Shown here piece after piece: positions 7,862 through 16,959 of a DNA stretch of 64,000 nt. The number at the start of each line of letters is the position of its first letter. The first letter of the stretch is position 1. This stretch comes from Streptomyces sp. NBC_00193. Its GTDB lineage: Bacteria > Actinomycetota > Actinomycetes > Streptomycetales > Streptomycetaceae. A program made the position numbers and the translations under genes. Under the pieces are notes generated by a model. The model was not told where the DNA came from and did no database searches. It saw only the letters and a list, made by a program, of their open reading frames with translations. The stretch lies in NCBI RefSeq assembly GCF_026342735.1, contig NZ_JAPEMM010000003.1, positions 1-64,000 of the forward strand, written 5' to 3'.

Positions 7862-9538
7862 ATGCAGACCCCGACTCCCCTGGAGCAGCTGCTCGACTTG
7901 GCGGCGGACCTGCTGGGCCACGACCGGCGGACCCTGCCGGCCAGGGCCGCGGGTTCGCCCTTCATGACCCTCGGCGGTGGGCTCGGCCAGGCCATGCGGC
8001 TGCAGGCCCTGGCCGGCGAACGGCTGGAACTCTCGCTGGACATACCCCAGCTGCTGGGCCCGGTTCCGCTTTCGGACGTACTCGCGCGGGCCGTTGCCGT
8101 TCCACGGGGTGCTGTTGTTCCACGGGGTGCCGCCGTACCGCGCGGGGCCGCGCCCGAGGCGGCGGGATCCGGGCCGCGCGAGCTGCTGCCCGGGCAGTTG
8201 GCGGCCCTCACCGCGCAGCAGTACACCGGCGCCGCCGCGGTGCACCGCATGCTCAGCGCCGAGCTCACCGGGCCGCTCGACCTGGGGGCGCTGCGTGCGG
8301 CCCTGGACGCCTTGGGTGCACGCCACGAGGGGCTGCGGACCACGTTCGGGCCCTCGCCGCGAGGCCCCGTACGCCGTGTTCTCGACGCGTACGCGCTGCC
8401 GCTCGTCGTCATGGCGAAGGTGGCCGCCGGTGTGGGCGAGGACCTGGTGGCCGCGGCGCACGCGCGGCTGGTCGTGGACGTGGAGCAGTTGGTCGGGCAT
8501 CCGGAGCGGCCGCCGCTCGCCTTCGCCCTGACCCGGCTGGCGGCGGACCGGCACCTGCTGACCTTCCTGTACCACGAGGCCGCGGTGGACTGCTGGTCCG
8601 TCTCGCTGGTCTGGCGGGAGCTGCTCGCCGACTACGGCCGCGCCGTGGGGAGCCGGCCGCTCGACCGGAGCGGCCGCTGTGGTTCCGAGGCGGTCGCGCG
8701 GCGGGCCGAGGGGCTCGACCGGTCCGGTGCGCTGCGCGCGCTGGCGGCCCGGCGGATCAAGCGGCTGCGCGATTTCCCCGCCGTCGTGGACCTGACCGGA
8801 CCGGACCGGCGGCCGGCGGTGTTCGACTTCCGCGGCGACCGGGTGCTGTTCGGCCTCGGCCCGGCCCTGCGCGAGGCGGTCGATGCGACGGCCGCGCGGG
8901 CCGGGGTACCGCACGCGGTCGTCCTGCTCTCGGCGTGGGCGCTGACCGCGGGCCGGCGCTCCGGACACGAACGGCTGCTGGTGGGCACCGAGATGCCGCG
9001 GCGCCCCACGGCCGAGCTGATGGGCACGGTCGCGCCGTGCTCGGCGACGGTGCCGGTGTGCTGCGAGCTGGAGGGCGGGGTCGACTACTTCCTGCGGGGC
9101 GTCGCCTGCGAGTTCGGCGAGGCGCTCGGTTACGCGGACCTCGACACGGCGGCGCTGGCGCGCGAGCTGGGCGTGCACGGGGACCGGTCCCGGCCCTCGC
9201 TGACGCAGGTGGCCTTCGCGGCCTGCGACGAACTGCTCCCCGAGACCCTGGAGGCGGGGCCGCTCACCTCGCGCTTCCACCACGGCCACCTGGGCGGCAC
9301 CACCGCGGACGCCACGCTGAGGGTGCTGCGGTGGGGAGGGGATCCGCTGCTGAGCCTGGAGTTCGCCTCCGGCGTGTTCAGCCGGGCCGAGGCGGCGGAG
9401 CTGGCGGACGAACTGCGGGGCTGCGTGGAGGCGCTGACGGGCGCGGATCCGCAGGAGCCCGTGGAGGATCTGCCGGCCGTCGCCGGTGGTGCGGCCGTGG
9501 CCGGTCGCGCCCCGGCTTCGCCGATACCGCTGGGCTGA
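7862..9538 (+). CDS. Condensation-domain protein with degenerate carrier domain
   Basis: 558 residues. Residues 1-75 have the length and helix pattern of a carrier protein, but where the phosphopantetheine Ser should stand the sequence reads LGGGLGQ (residues 37-43), so no attachment Ser is visible. Residues 77-97 are a short Pro-Arg-Gly-Ala repeat linker. Residues about 115-540 resemble an NRPS-type condensation domain (AQQYTGAAAVHRM start, LGARHEGLRTTF core). The catalytic HHxxxDG motif reads HEAAVDC (238-244), so the second His is missing. The ATG at 7862 has GGAGAGG eight bases upstream. It may be an acyltransferase-like or purely structural/docking protein. It is monocistronic and ends at a strong hairpin. 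Confidence 0.75.
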   Translation: MQTPTPLEQLLDLAADLLGHDRRTLPARAAGSPFMTLGGGLGQAMRLQALAGERLELSLDIPQLLGPVPLSDVLARAVAVPRGAVVPRGAAVPRGAAPEAAGSGPRELLPGQLAALTAQQYTGAAAVHRMLSAELTGPLDLGALRAALDALGARHEGLRTTFGPSPRGPVRRVLDAYALPLVVMAKVAAGVGEDLVAAAHARLVVDVEQLVGHPERPPLAFALTRLAADRHLLTFLYHEAAVDCWSVSLVWRELLADYGRAVGSRPLDRSGRCGSEAVARRAEGLDRSGALRALAARRIKRLRDFPAVVDLTGPDRRPAVFDFRGDRVLFGLGPALREAVDATAARAGVPHAVVLLSAWALTAGRRSGHERLLVGTEMPRRPTAELMGTVAPCSATVPVCCELEGGVDYFLRGVACEFGEALGYADLDTAALARELGVHGDRSRPSLTQVAFAACDELLPETLEAGPLTSRFHHGHLGGTTADATLRVLRWGGDPLLSLEFASGVFSRAEAAELADELRGCVEALTGADPQEPVEDLPAVAGGAAVAGRAPASPIPLG

Positions 9539-9550
9539 CGGGCCACGTCA

Positions 9551-9596
9551 CATCCGGTGCGCGCGTGACCGGGGGATGATCCGTGCGCACCGGATG
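9551..9596. terminator. Bidirectional terminator hairpin
   Basis: CATCCGGTGCGC at 9551-9562 pairs with GCGCACCGGATG at 9585-9596 in a 12-base stem between the convergent condensation-domain and glycosyltransferase genes. Confidence 0.8.
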
Positions 9597-9652
9597 CCGT
9601 GGGCCCGGACGACGGGGGATGGACGTCCGGGAGTTCGGTGTCGCCGACGGCG

Positions 9653-10825
9653 TCAGGCGGCGAAGCCGGGCAGGCGGGTGGCGACCTCCTCCGGGGACGG
9701 CATCGCGGCGATCTCCGCCGCGACCTTGCGGGCCGCGTCCCGGTAGCTCTCGTCGGCCAGGATGCGGCGGGCGTTCTCCGTCACGGCGTCGGCCGAGAGG
9801 TCGACGACGACCTCGCCGGCTCCGACGGCGTGCAGCGCCTGGCCGTTGGCCGGGCCGTCCGCGCCCTGCGGGAGGATCAGCTGGGGCAGTCCGGCCGCGA
9901 GCGTGGCCAGGGTCGTGCCGCTGCCGCCGTGCTGGACCACCAGCGACGCACGCGCCAGCACCTCGGACTGCGGCACCCACGGCGCGGCGATCACGTGGGC
10001 GGGCAGGTCGCCCAGCTCGGCGCGCTGGATCCGGAACCCGGTGGCCACCAGGACCGGCAGGCCCAGCGGGCTCAGCCCGTCGATCGCGGTGCGCAGGTTG
10101 TCGGCGGAGCCCAGCGCGGTGCCCAGCGTGAGGTACACGAACGGGTCGCCGGAGGCGCCCAGTCCGCCCGGGATCTCGCCCTGCTCGACATACGGGACGG
10201 GGCGCAGCTCGACGCGCGGCCAGCCGGACTCGAGGACGCTGCGGTCCTGGATGGAGGGCGGGGAGATGTCGATGAGGGTGTTGCCCAGGGTGCTCGCGCG
10301 GTCGGCCGGAACGTCGACGCCGAGGTCGGCCGCGGTGGCGAGGATCTCCCGGCGGAGCCGGTCGGCCTCGTGGTCCTGCGAGATCGGGCCCACGCCGTGC
10401 GCGACGGCGGGGATGCCGGCGAGCCGTGCGGCGAAGCCGGCGCCCGGGTTGAGCACCTCGTGGACCACCAGGTCGGGGCGGTAGGTGGCGAAGGCCGTGG
10501 CCAGGTCGGCGGCGACCCAGCGGGGCAGGACGGAGCCGAACACCTTGATGTGCAGGTCCGCGAGGACCGACGCCGGTACGTCCTGAGCTCCCACCTCGCC
10601 ACCGTGCTGCTCGAGGAAGGCTTGACCGCCCGCTGCTTCGATGAACGCCTCGGGCACGGACCGGCCCGCCGTCACCGGCTCGAACCCCGCCTCACGGAGG
10701 GTCTGGTGGAACTGCTCACCCGTGGCGAACGCGACCTGGTGGCCGGCTGCCCGTGCGGCCCTCGCCAAGGGAAGCAAGGGGAAGATGTGCCCGAAATTGC
10801 CCACGCTGGCAAAGAGGATTCTCAT
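9653..10825 (-). CDS. GT1-family glycosyltransferase for a natural product
   Basis: 390 residues with the GT-B fold of macrolide and polyketide glycosyltransferases. The N-terminus reads MRILFASVGNFGHIFPLLPL, whose Gly-His pair includes the usual catalytic His. The C-terminal nucleotide-sugar site reads WVPQSEVLARASLVVQHGGS (about residues 280-300), followed by a Gly-Ala-Asp-Gly-Pro-Ala-Asn-Gly-Gln stretch. It should transfer an activated deoxysugar, made by the adjacent genes, to the polyketide product. It is divergent from the 2,3-dehydratase gene over 169 bases. The ATG at 10825 begins the canonical fold. Confidence 0.92.
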   Translation of the reverse strand: MRILFASVGNFGHIFPLLPLARAARAAGHQVAFATGEQFHQTLREAGFEPVTAGRSVPEAFIEAAGGQAFLEQHGGEVGAQDVPASVLADLHIKVFGSVLPRWVAADLATAFATYRPDLVVHEVLNPGAGFAARLAGIPAVAHGVGPISQDHEADRLRREILATAADLGVDVPADRASTLGNTLIDISPPSIQDRSVLESGWPRVELRPVPYVEQGEIPGGLGASGDPFVYLTLGTALGSADNLRTAIDGLSPLGLPVLVATGFRIQRAELGDLPAHVIAAPWVPQSEVLARASLVVQHGGSGTTLATLAAGLPQLILPQGADGPANGQALHAVGAGEVVVDLSADAVTENARRILADESYRDAARKVAAEIAAMPSPEEVATRLPGFAA

Positions 10826-10994
10826 GAGGCCTCAGCGTAGGGTCGCCGTCGTTTCGTGTCTAGTGTTGCTAGGAAAATTATCGCTGGCCGATTTTCTTTC
10901 GAGGCTCGCTCCAGTGGCGGCCGATCGCGCGCCCCCATCCTCGCGATGCGGCCGCCTGCCCCTGGGCATGCGGAACAAGGCGAAGGAGTCATTG

Positions 10995-12392
10995 ATGATC
11001 ACAGCCCAGACGGTGCCCGCGGACCTCGTTCCGAGCCTCGGGCGACGGTTCACGCTGTCGGCCCAGACCCTCGACAGTGCGGTGACGCCCAACCCGGTGT
11101 TCCGCGCGTGGTTCGCGGAGCAGCGGCGCACCAACCGCTACGACGTGCAGCGCATCCCCTTCTCCGAGCTGGTCGGCTGGCACTTCGAGGAGTCCACGGG
11201 CAACCTCGTCCACGACAGCGGCCGGTTCTTCTCCGTCGTGGGACTGGACGTGCGGACGGAGTGGAACGGGTACGGCGCGTCCTGGTCGCAGCCGATCATC
11301 AACCAGCCCGAGATCGGCATCCTGGGCATCGTCGTCAAGGAGTTCGACGGCGTCCTGCACTGCCTGATGCAGGCCAAGATGGAGCCCGGGAACATCGAGA
11401 CGGTCCAGCTGTCCCCCACCGTGCAGGCCACCCGGAGCAACTACACCGGTGTGCACAAGGGCGCGGCCGTCAACTACATCGAGTACTTCCGGCCGCCGCG
11501 GGTGGGCTCGCGGGTCCTCTACGACTCGCTCCAGTCCGAGCAGGGTTCCTGGTTCCTGCGCAAGCGCAACCGGAACATGGTCGTGGAGGCCATCGGCGAC
11601 GTGCCGGAGCACGAGGACTTCGTGTGGCTGACGCTCGGCCAGATCCACCAGCTGCTGAACGAGTCCAACGTGGTCAACATGGACGCCCGCACGGTGCTGT
11701 CGCTGATCCCCTCCTTCGCCAGCGAAGGCACTCCGCTGCACAGCACGGAGACCCTGCTGAACCGGCTCACCGAGATCAAGGCGCTCCGGGAGCTGGTGCA
11801 GACCACCATGCCGCTGTCGGACGTACAGCGCTGGCAGCGCACGGAGTACGCGATCGAGCACGAGACGGGGCACCACTTCAGCGTCATCGCCGCCTCCGTG
11901 CAGGCCGCGAACCGCGAGGTGAAGAGCTGGACCCAGCCGCTGATCGCCCCCGCCGAGCAGGGGCTCGCGGCCTTCCTGGTCCGCCGGATCGGCGGGGTGA
12001 CGCACCTGCTCGCGCAGGCCAGGTCCGAGGCGGGCGTCCTGGACGTGGCGGAGCTGGGCCCGACCGTGCAGTGCCAGCCGGCCCGGGCGCTGACCCTGCC
12101 CCCGGAGCAGCGGCCGCGCTACCTGGAACTGGTCCTGCGGGGTCAGGGCCGGCTGCTGTACGACACGGTCCAGTCCGAGGAGGGCGGCCGCTTCCACCAC
12201 GCGGGCAACCGCTACGTACTCGTCGAAGTGGGGGACGATTTCCCCCTCGACGTGCCCGAGGACTTCCTCTGGGTGACTCCGGGACAGCTCGCGGGCCTGC
12301 TGCGGCACAGCAACTACCTCAACATCGAGGCCAGGACGCTGCTGACCAGCCTGCGCGCGACCCGGGCGCTGGACGGGGAGTACGGCCTGTGA
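10995..12392 (+). CDS. NDP-hexose 2,3-dehydratase
   Basis: 465 residues built of two homologous halves (about 20-230 and 255-460), each containing a Trp-Gln/Ser-Pro-Ile/Leu-Ile segment (SWSQPIINQPEIGILG and TWTQPLIAPAEQGLAAF), a LLxQA(K/R) strand and a LYDxxQSE(Q/E)G motif. This duplication is the hallmark of the NDP-hexose 2,3-dehydratases that start 2-deoxygenation from NDP-4-keto-6-deoxyglucose. The ATG at 10995 has GAAGGAG six bases upstream; the open frame upstream of it is not used. It overlaps the 3-ketoreductase by four bases, and the two enzymes act in sequence. Confidence 0.93.
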   Translation: MITAQTVPADLVPSLGRRFTLSAQTLDSAVTPNPVFRAWFAEQRRTNRYDVQRIPFSELVGWHFEESTGNLVHDSGRFFSVVGLDVRTEWNGYGASWSQPIINQPEIGILGIVVKEFDGVLHCLMQAKMEPGNIETVQLSPTVQATRSNYTGVHKGAAVNYIEYFRPPRVGSRVLYDSLQSEQGSWFLRKRNRNMVVEAIGDVPEHEDFVWLTLGQIHQLLNESNVVNMDARTVLSLIPSFASEGTPLHSTETLLNRLTEIKALRELVQTTMPLSDVQRWQRTEYAIEHETGHHFSVIAASVQAANREVKSWTQPLIAPAEQGLAAFLVRRIGGVTHLLAQARSEAGVLDVAELGPTVQCQPARALTLPPEQRPRYLELVLRGQGRLLYDTVQSEEGGRFHHAGNRYVLVEVGDDFPLDVPEDFLWVTPGQLAGLLRHSNYLNIEARTLLTSLRATRALDGEYGL

Positions 12393-13396
12393 GCGGGACC
12401 GGAGGCACGAGCGGGACGGAGCCGCAGGCCGGGCGGCTGCGGATCGGTGTGCTGGGGTGCGCGGACATCGCCGAGCGCCGGATGCTGCCCTCGATGCTGA
12501 GGCAGCCGCTCGTCGAGGTGACGGCCGTGGCCAGCCGCAGGATCGAGCGGGCTCGGCAGTTCACCGAGCGGTTCGGCGGCGCCGCGGTGGCCGGGTACGA
12601 GCGGCTGCTGGAGCGGGACGACGTGGACGCGGTGTACGTGCCGCTGCCGCCCGAGCTGCACGTGGAGTGGACCCTGCGGGCGCTCGCCGCCGGCAAGCAC
12701 GTGCTGTGCGAGAAGCCGTTCGCGACCCGGCTGGCCGACGCGGAGAAGGCCGTGTCCTTCGCCCGGGAGAGCGGTCTGCTGCTGATGGAGAACTTCATGT
12801 TCCTCCACCACTCCCAGCACGCGGAGGTACGGCGGCTGGTGGCGGAGGGCCTGATCGGCGAGGTCCAGCTCTTCGGCTCGGAGTTCGGCATACCGCTGCG
12901 CCCCGACGCGGGGCCGCAGGGGCTCCCGCGGCGCGCGAGCACCCTGCCGGAGGTCGCCGCGTACCCGATCCGCGCGGCCCGGCTCTTCCTCGGCGACGGA
13001 CTGCGGGTGGCGGGTGCGCAGGTGCGCCCGGACAGCCCGTACGGTCCGCAGCCCTCGGGCAGCGCGCTGCTCGTCGCGCCGTCGGGGGTGGCGGCCCAGC
13101 TCGCGTACGGGGTCGAGCACGGCTACCGCAGCGGCTACGGGCTGTGGGGCAGCGAGGGACGGCTGCGTCTGGAGCGCGCCTTCAGTACGCCGGACGAACT
13201 CACGCCCGTGCTCCGGGTGGAGCGGGGCGGCACCGTCACGGAGATCCCGCTCGAGGCGGACCGGCACTTCACGAACATCGCCGGCGTGTTCGCCCGGGCC
13301 GTGCTGTGCGGGGAGGACTTCACCCCGCACACGGAGGCGATCCTGGCCCACGCCCGGCTCGTGGACGAGGTGGAGCGCGCCGCCGCCTCGTTCTGA
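12389..13396 (+). CDS. NDP-hexose 3-ketoreductase (Gfo/Idh/MocA family)
   Basis: 335 residues. The N-terminal Rossmann domain begins LRIGVLGCADIAERRMLPSM and the family signature VLCEKPFATR follows at about residue 108, with the catalytic Lys of the EKP motif. The C-terminal alpha/beta domain is normal. In deoxysugar pathways this family reduces the 3-keto group formed after 2,3-dehydration, giving a 2,6-dideoxysugar. The start is a GTG at 12389 that overlaps the dehydratase stop in a GTGA, which indicates translational coupling. A long structured terminator follows. Confidence 0.92.
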   Translation: MSGTGGTSGTEPQAGRLRIGVLGCADIAERRMLPSMLRQPLVEVTAVASRRIERARQFTERFGGAAVAGYERLLERDDVDAVYVPLPPELHVEWTLRALAAGKHVLCEKPFATRLADAEKAVSFARESGLLLMENFMFLHHSQHAEVRRLVAEGLIGEVQLFGSEFGIPLRPDAGPQGLPRRASTLPEVAAYPIRAARLFLGDGLRVAGAQVRPDSPYGPQPSGSALLVAPSGVAAQLAYGVEHGYRSGYGLWGSEGRLRLERAFSTPDELTPVLRVERGGTVTEIPLEADRHFTNIAGVFARAVLCGEDFTPHTEAILAHARLVDEVERAAASF

Positions 13397-13426
13397 CGAC
13401 GGGACGACTGGACGGCGGGACGACGA

Positions 13427-13485
13427 ACGGCCGATGGGCCGGTGCGTGCGGTGGGGTCCACCGCGTGCACCGGCCCATCGGCCGT
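13427..13485. terminator. Strong bidirectional terminator, 19-base stem
   Basis: ACGGCCGATGGGCCGGTGC at 13427-13445 pairs perfectly with 13467-13485, and a nested GCGGTGG/CCACCGC stem (13448-13454 with 13458-13464) lies inside it. It separates the convergent ketoreductase and SnoaL-like genes. Confidence 0.9.
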
Positions 13486-13518
13486 CGTCCGTCGTCCGTC
13501 GTCCGTCGTCCGTCGTCC
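13484..13518. repeat. Tandem heptamer, 5 copies of GTCGTCC
   Basis: Five exact direct copies of GTCGTCC begin inside the right arm of the terminator and end 12 bases before the stop of the SnoaL-like gene. Probably slippage-generated. Confidence 0.9.
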
Positions 13519-13530
13519 GTCGGTGGGGAG

Positions 13531-13950
13531 CTACTCGCCCTGGCCCGCGTAGAAGTCGGCGCCGAGCTGGTGGAACATCCCCGCCACGTCGAGCTGGTCC
13601 CAGTGCTCGGCCAGCAGACCGTCCTCGACGCGCCAGATGTCGATCGTCTGGAATGTGAGGGTGCGGCCGGTGGCCGGTATGCCGAAGAAGACGCCCTGGT
13701 GGGTGCCCGAGTACTCGAAGCGGCCGACGATCCGATCGCCTTCCACGATCAGGTCGTGCACGAGGATCTTGACGTCCGGGAAGGCGTCGAAGATCTGCTG
13801 GAAGAAGGCCGTGTTGGCCTCGATGCCGTCCGCGACGATCGGGTTGTGGTCGATGTGTCCGGGAGCGGTGTGCTCGGCCATCGTGCTCACGTCGTGACTG
13901 TTGATCATGTCCACGAAGCGCTGGATGAGTTCGCGGTGGTTGTCAGACAT
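13531..13950 (-). CDS. SnoaL-like polyketide cyclase/ester cyclase family protein
   Basis: 139 residues of the NTF2-like fold. The N-terminal helix is ELIQRFVDMINSHDVS. The conserved stretches HIDHNPIVADG, FPDVKILVHDLIVEGDRIVG and TFQTIDIWRVEDGLLAEHWD match the SnoaL-like family used in aromatic polyketide ring closure or hydroxylation and in many uncharacterised tailoring steps. The ATG at 13950 (MSDNHREL) is chosen; the frame upstream is unlike the family. Which reaction it performs here is unknown, since the PKS in this window is of the reducing type. Confidence 0.85.
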   Translation of the reverse strand: MSDNHRELIQRFVDMINSHDVSTMAEHTAPGHIDHNPIVADGIEANTAFFQQIFDAFPDVKILVHDLIVEGDRIVGRFEYSGTHQGVFFGIPATGRTLTFQTIDIWRVEDGLLAEHWDQLDVAGMFHQLGADFYAGQGE

Positions 13951-14075
13951 ATCGGGGTGCCTCTCTGGGCTCTCGCGTCGGTGGGCGGTGAACCGAGGAT
14001 CCTCAACCCCGGTCGAGCCGTTCTGGAGGACGCCTGGCCCGAGCCCGGCCTGATCGGCAAGACACCCCCTGGCGG

Positions 14076-14720
14076 TCACTTCCGCCAGAAGAGGTGGTGC
14101 GTCACCCCGCTCGGGCTGGGAACGACGTCCAGGTGGAACCGGTCGAGCAGCTCGTCGGGGGACTCCCAGAGGCGGACTCCGGACCCGAGCTTCAGCGGTG
14201 AGACCACCACGTGCAGGGTGTCGACGAGGTCGGCGTCGAGGAACTGCCGGATGGTGGTGGCCCCGCCGCCGAGCCGGACGTCCTTGCCCTGGGCCGCCTC
14301 ACGGGCCTGCCGCAGGACCGTGGCGGGGTCGCCGTCGACGAAGTGGAAGGTGGTGTCGGACAGTGCGAACGAAGGACGCTCGTGGTGGGTCAGGACGAAC
14401 ACCGGGGTGTGGAACGGGGGTTCGTCGCCCCACCAGCCCTGCCATGTGTGGTCGAGCCAGGGCCCGCGCTGGGGACCGAACTTGTTGCGGCCCATGATCT
14501 CGGCGCCGATGTTGCGGTCGTAGTCCCGCGTGAAGTAGTCGTCGAGGCCCCGGCTGCCTCCGGGATCGGTGCGCATGGGCCAGCTCGCCGTGGCGCCGGC
14601 CCAGGCGAACAGCCTCCCGGGATCGACGTGCCCGAACGGCCTCTCGAGGGTCTGGTCCTCGCCGGCACCGATCCCGTCGCTGGAGACGTTGAAGTTCTGG
14701 ACCCTCAGCAGCTGAGCCAC
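14076..14720 (-). CDS. Dihydrofolate-reductase-like (RibD C-terminal domain) reductase
   Basis: 214 residues. The core reads PVFVLTHHERPSF, then VRLGGGATTIRQFLDADLVD and LHVVVSPLKLGSG, which is the NADPH-binding fold of the RibD C-terminal / DHFR-like superfamily common in actinomycetes. The GTG start at 14720 has GGAGGA six bases upstream. It is divergent from rfbA. Substrate unknown; it may not belong to the pathway. Confidence 0.85.
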   Translation of the reverse strand: MAQLLRVQNFNVSSDGIGAGEDQTLERPFGHVDPGRLFAWAGATASWPMRTDPGGSRGLDDYFTRDYDRNIGAEIMGRNKFGPQRGPWLDHTWQGWWGDEPPFHTPVFVLTHHERPSFALSDTTFHFVDGDPATVLRQAREAAQGKDVRLGGGATTIRQFLDADLVDTLHVVVSPLKLGSGVRLWESPDELLDRFHLDVVPSPSGVTHHLFWRK

Positions 14721-14801
14721 GTGTTCCTCCTGTGTTGGCGACGACGACGTTACTGAGACCCTCCGGTCCGGGAAAACTCATCGCTGCTTCCGGGTGACGT
14801 C

Positions 14802-14869
14802 TGCCCGGCCGGTCCCCCCGCCTTGCCCGGCCGGTCCCCCACCCCGGCTCAAGTGCCCGCTCCTAGCCT
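14802..14869 (+). promoter_or_regulatory. rfbA promoter region with 22-base-spaced direct repeat
   Basis: The 17-base unit TGCCCGGCCGGTCCCCC is present at 14802-14818 and again at 14824-14840, a spacing of 22 bases (two helical turns). A TAGCCT (14864-14869) resembles a minus-10 element nine bases before the ATG, so the transcript may be leaderless. No Shine-Dalgarno sequence is seen. A TCAAGTG lies exactly eight bases upstream of that minus-10. SARP control is possible but not proven. Confidence 0.45.
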
Positions 14870-14877
14870 TCGGTGCC

Positions 14878-15945
14878 ATGAAAGCTCTCGTGCTCTCCGG
14901 CGGGGCCGGAACCCGCCTGCGCCCCCTCACCCACACATCAGCCAAGCAGCTCGTTCCCGTGGCCAACAAGCCGGTGCTCTTCTACGGCCTGGAGGCGATA
15001 GCCGACGCCGGCATCACCGAGGTCGGGATCGTCGTCGGGGACACCGCCGAGGAGATCAGGGAAGCCGTCGGCGACGGGTCGAAGTTCGGGCTCCGGGTCA
15101 CCTACATCCCGCAGTCCGCGCCCCTGGGGCTGGCCCATGCCGTGGTGATCGCCCGCGAGTTCCTCGCCGACGACGACTTCGTCATGTACCTCGGGGACAA
15201 CTTCATCGTCGGCGGCATCCGCGGCCTGGTCGAGGCCTTCCAGGCGGAGCGGCCGGCCGCGCAGATCCTGCTCACCGAGGTCTCGGACCCGAGGGCCTTC
15301 GGGGTGGCCGAGCTGGGCCCCGACGGCCGGGTGGTGGGCCTGGAGGAGAAGCCGGAGTTCCCCAAGAGCAATCTCGCCCTGGTCGGGGTCTACCTGTTCA
15401 CCAGCGCCGTGCACCGGGCCGTGCGCGCCATCGAGCCGTCCTGGCGCGGCGAGCTGGAGATCACCCATGCGCTGCAGTGGCTGATCGACGCGCGCGAGGA
15501 CGTCCGCTCCACGACGATCTCCGGCTACTGGAAGGACACGGGGAACGTCGCCGACATGCTGGAGGTCAACCGCTCCGTCCTCGAACTCGCCGAACCGCAC
15601 ACCCGCGGCGAGGTAGACGAGGAGAGCGAGATCATCGGGCGGGTCCAGATCGACGAGGGCGCCAAGGTGAGCGGATCGCGCATCGTGGGGCCCGTCGTGA
15701 TCGGGCAGGGCGCGGTGGTCTCCGGGTCCTACATCGGCCCGTTCACGTCCATCTCGCGGGACTGCCGGATCGTCGACAGCGAGATCGAGTTCTCCATCGT
15801 CCTGGACGGGGCCTCGGTGCGCGGCGTCAGCCGGGTGGAGGCCTCGATCATCGGACGCCACGCGGAGGTGACGCCCGCCCCGCCGGTGCCCGCCGCCCAC
15901 CGGCTCGTCCTCGGAGACCACAGCAAGGTGCAGATATCCTCATGA
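14878..15945 (+). CDS. rfbA: Glucose-1-phosphate thymidylyltransferase, long type
   Basis: 355 residues. The nucleotidyltransferase signature GGAGTRLRPLT is at residues 8-18, the sugar-phosphate site includes YLGDNFIVGG and LEEKPEFPKSN, and about 110 C-terminal residues form a left-handed beta-helix, as in the StrD/DesIII-type long enzymes of antibiotic clusters. It converts glucose-1-phosphate and dTTP to dTDP-glucose, the first committed step of the deoxysugar branch. It overlaps the 4,6-dehydratase start by four bases (ATGA). Confidence 0.95.
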   Translation: MKALVLSGGAGTRLRPLTHTSAKQLVPVANKPVLFYGLEAIADAGITEVGIVVGDTAEEIREAVGDGSKFGLRVTYIPQSAPLGLAHAVVIAREFLADDDFVMYLGDNFIVGGIRGLVEAFQAERPAAQILLTEVSDPRAFGVAELGPDGRVVGLEEKPEFPKSNLALVGVYLFTSAVHRAVRAIEPSWRGELEITHALQWLIDAREDVRSTTISGYWKDTGNVADMLEVNRSVLELAEPHTRGEVDEESEIIGRVQIDEGAKVSGSRIVGPVVIGQGAVVSGSYIGPFTSISRDCRIVDSEIEFSIVLDGASVRGVSRVEASIIGRHAEVTPAPPVPAAHRLVLGDHSKVQISS

Positions 15946-16937
15946 CCACGACACGCATCCTGGTGACCGGCGGAGCCGGGTTCATCGGCTCCCACTACGT
16001 CCGCACCCTGCTGGGCCCCCAGGGGCCGGGCGACGTGGAGATCACGGTGCTGGACAAGCTCACCTACGCGGGCAACCCCGCCAACCTCGACCCGGTCCGC
16101 GGGCACGCCGGCTTCCGCTTCGTGCAGGGCGACATCTGCGACGCGGAGCTGGTGCGGGAGCTGGTGGCCGGGCACGAGCAGGTCGTGCACTTCGCCGCCG
16201 AGTCCCACGTGGACCGCTCGATCCTCGGCGCCGGCGAGTTCATCACCACGAACGTCCTGGGCACCCAGACCCTGCTGGACGCGGCACTGCGCCGCCCGGG
16301 CGGCAGCGCCCGCTTCCTGCACGTCTCCACGGACGAGGTGTACGGCTCGGTGTCCGAGGGGTCCTGGCCGGAGACCGATCCGCTGCGGCCCAACTCCCCG
16401 TACGCGGCGTCCAAGGCCTCCTCCGACCTCGTCGCCCTGTCCTACCACCGCACGCACGGCCTGGACGTGCGGGTCACGCGCTGCTCGAACAACTACGGGC
16501 ACCACCACTTCCCCGAGAAGGTCATCCCGCTGTTCGCCACCCGGCTGCTCGACGGGCTGCGCGTGCCGCTGTACGGGGAGGGGCTCAACGTCCGGGACTG
16601 GCTGCACATCGACGACCACGTCCAGGGCCTGGAGCTGGTGCGCGCCGGCGGCCGGCCCGGCGAGGTGTACAACATCGGCGGCGGCACGGAGCTCAGCAAC
16701 AAGGAACTGACCACGCTGCTGCTGGACCTGGCCGGTGCGGGCTGGGACAGCGTCGAGCACGTGGCCGACCGGCTGGGGCACGACCTGCGCTACTCGGTGG
16801 ACTGCTCGAAGATCTCGGCCGAGCTGGGCTACCGGCCGCGCAAGGACTTCGCCGAGGGGCTCGCGGAGACCTTCGCCTGGTACCGGGACAACCGCGCCTG
16901 GTGGGAACCCCTGCAGCAGCGGGCCGCCCTGACCTGA
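15942..16937 (+). CDS. rfbB: dTDP-glucose 4,6-dehydratase
   Basis: 331 residues of the extended SDR fold. It has the NAD motif TGGAGFIG (residues 9-16), the DEVYG motif with the Asp-Glu pair used in dehydration (131-132) and YAASK (Tyr154, Lys158). It makes dTDP-4-keto-6-deoxyglucose, the branch point used by the 2,3-dehydratase and the epimerase in this window. It is translationally coupled to rfbA and followed by an 11-base-stem hairpin. Confidence 0.95.
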   Translation: MTTTRILVTGGAGFIGSHYVRTLLGPQGPGDVEITVLDKLTYAGNPANLDPVRGHAGFRFVQGDICDAELVRELVAGHEQVVHFAAESHVDRSILGAGEFITTNVLGTQTLLDAALRRPGGSARFLHVSTDEVYGSVSEGSWPETDPLRPNSPYAASKASSDLVALSYHRTHGLDVRVTRCSNNYGHHHFPEKVIPLFATRLLDGLRVPLYGEGLNVRDWLHIDDHVQGLELVRAGGRPGEVYNIGGGTELSNKELTTLLLDLAGAGWDSVEHVADRLGHDLRYSVDCSKISAELGYRPRKDFAEGLAETFAWYRDNRAWWEPLQQRAALT

Positions 16938-16959
16938 GGGGGCCGGCGGGCACACGAAG

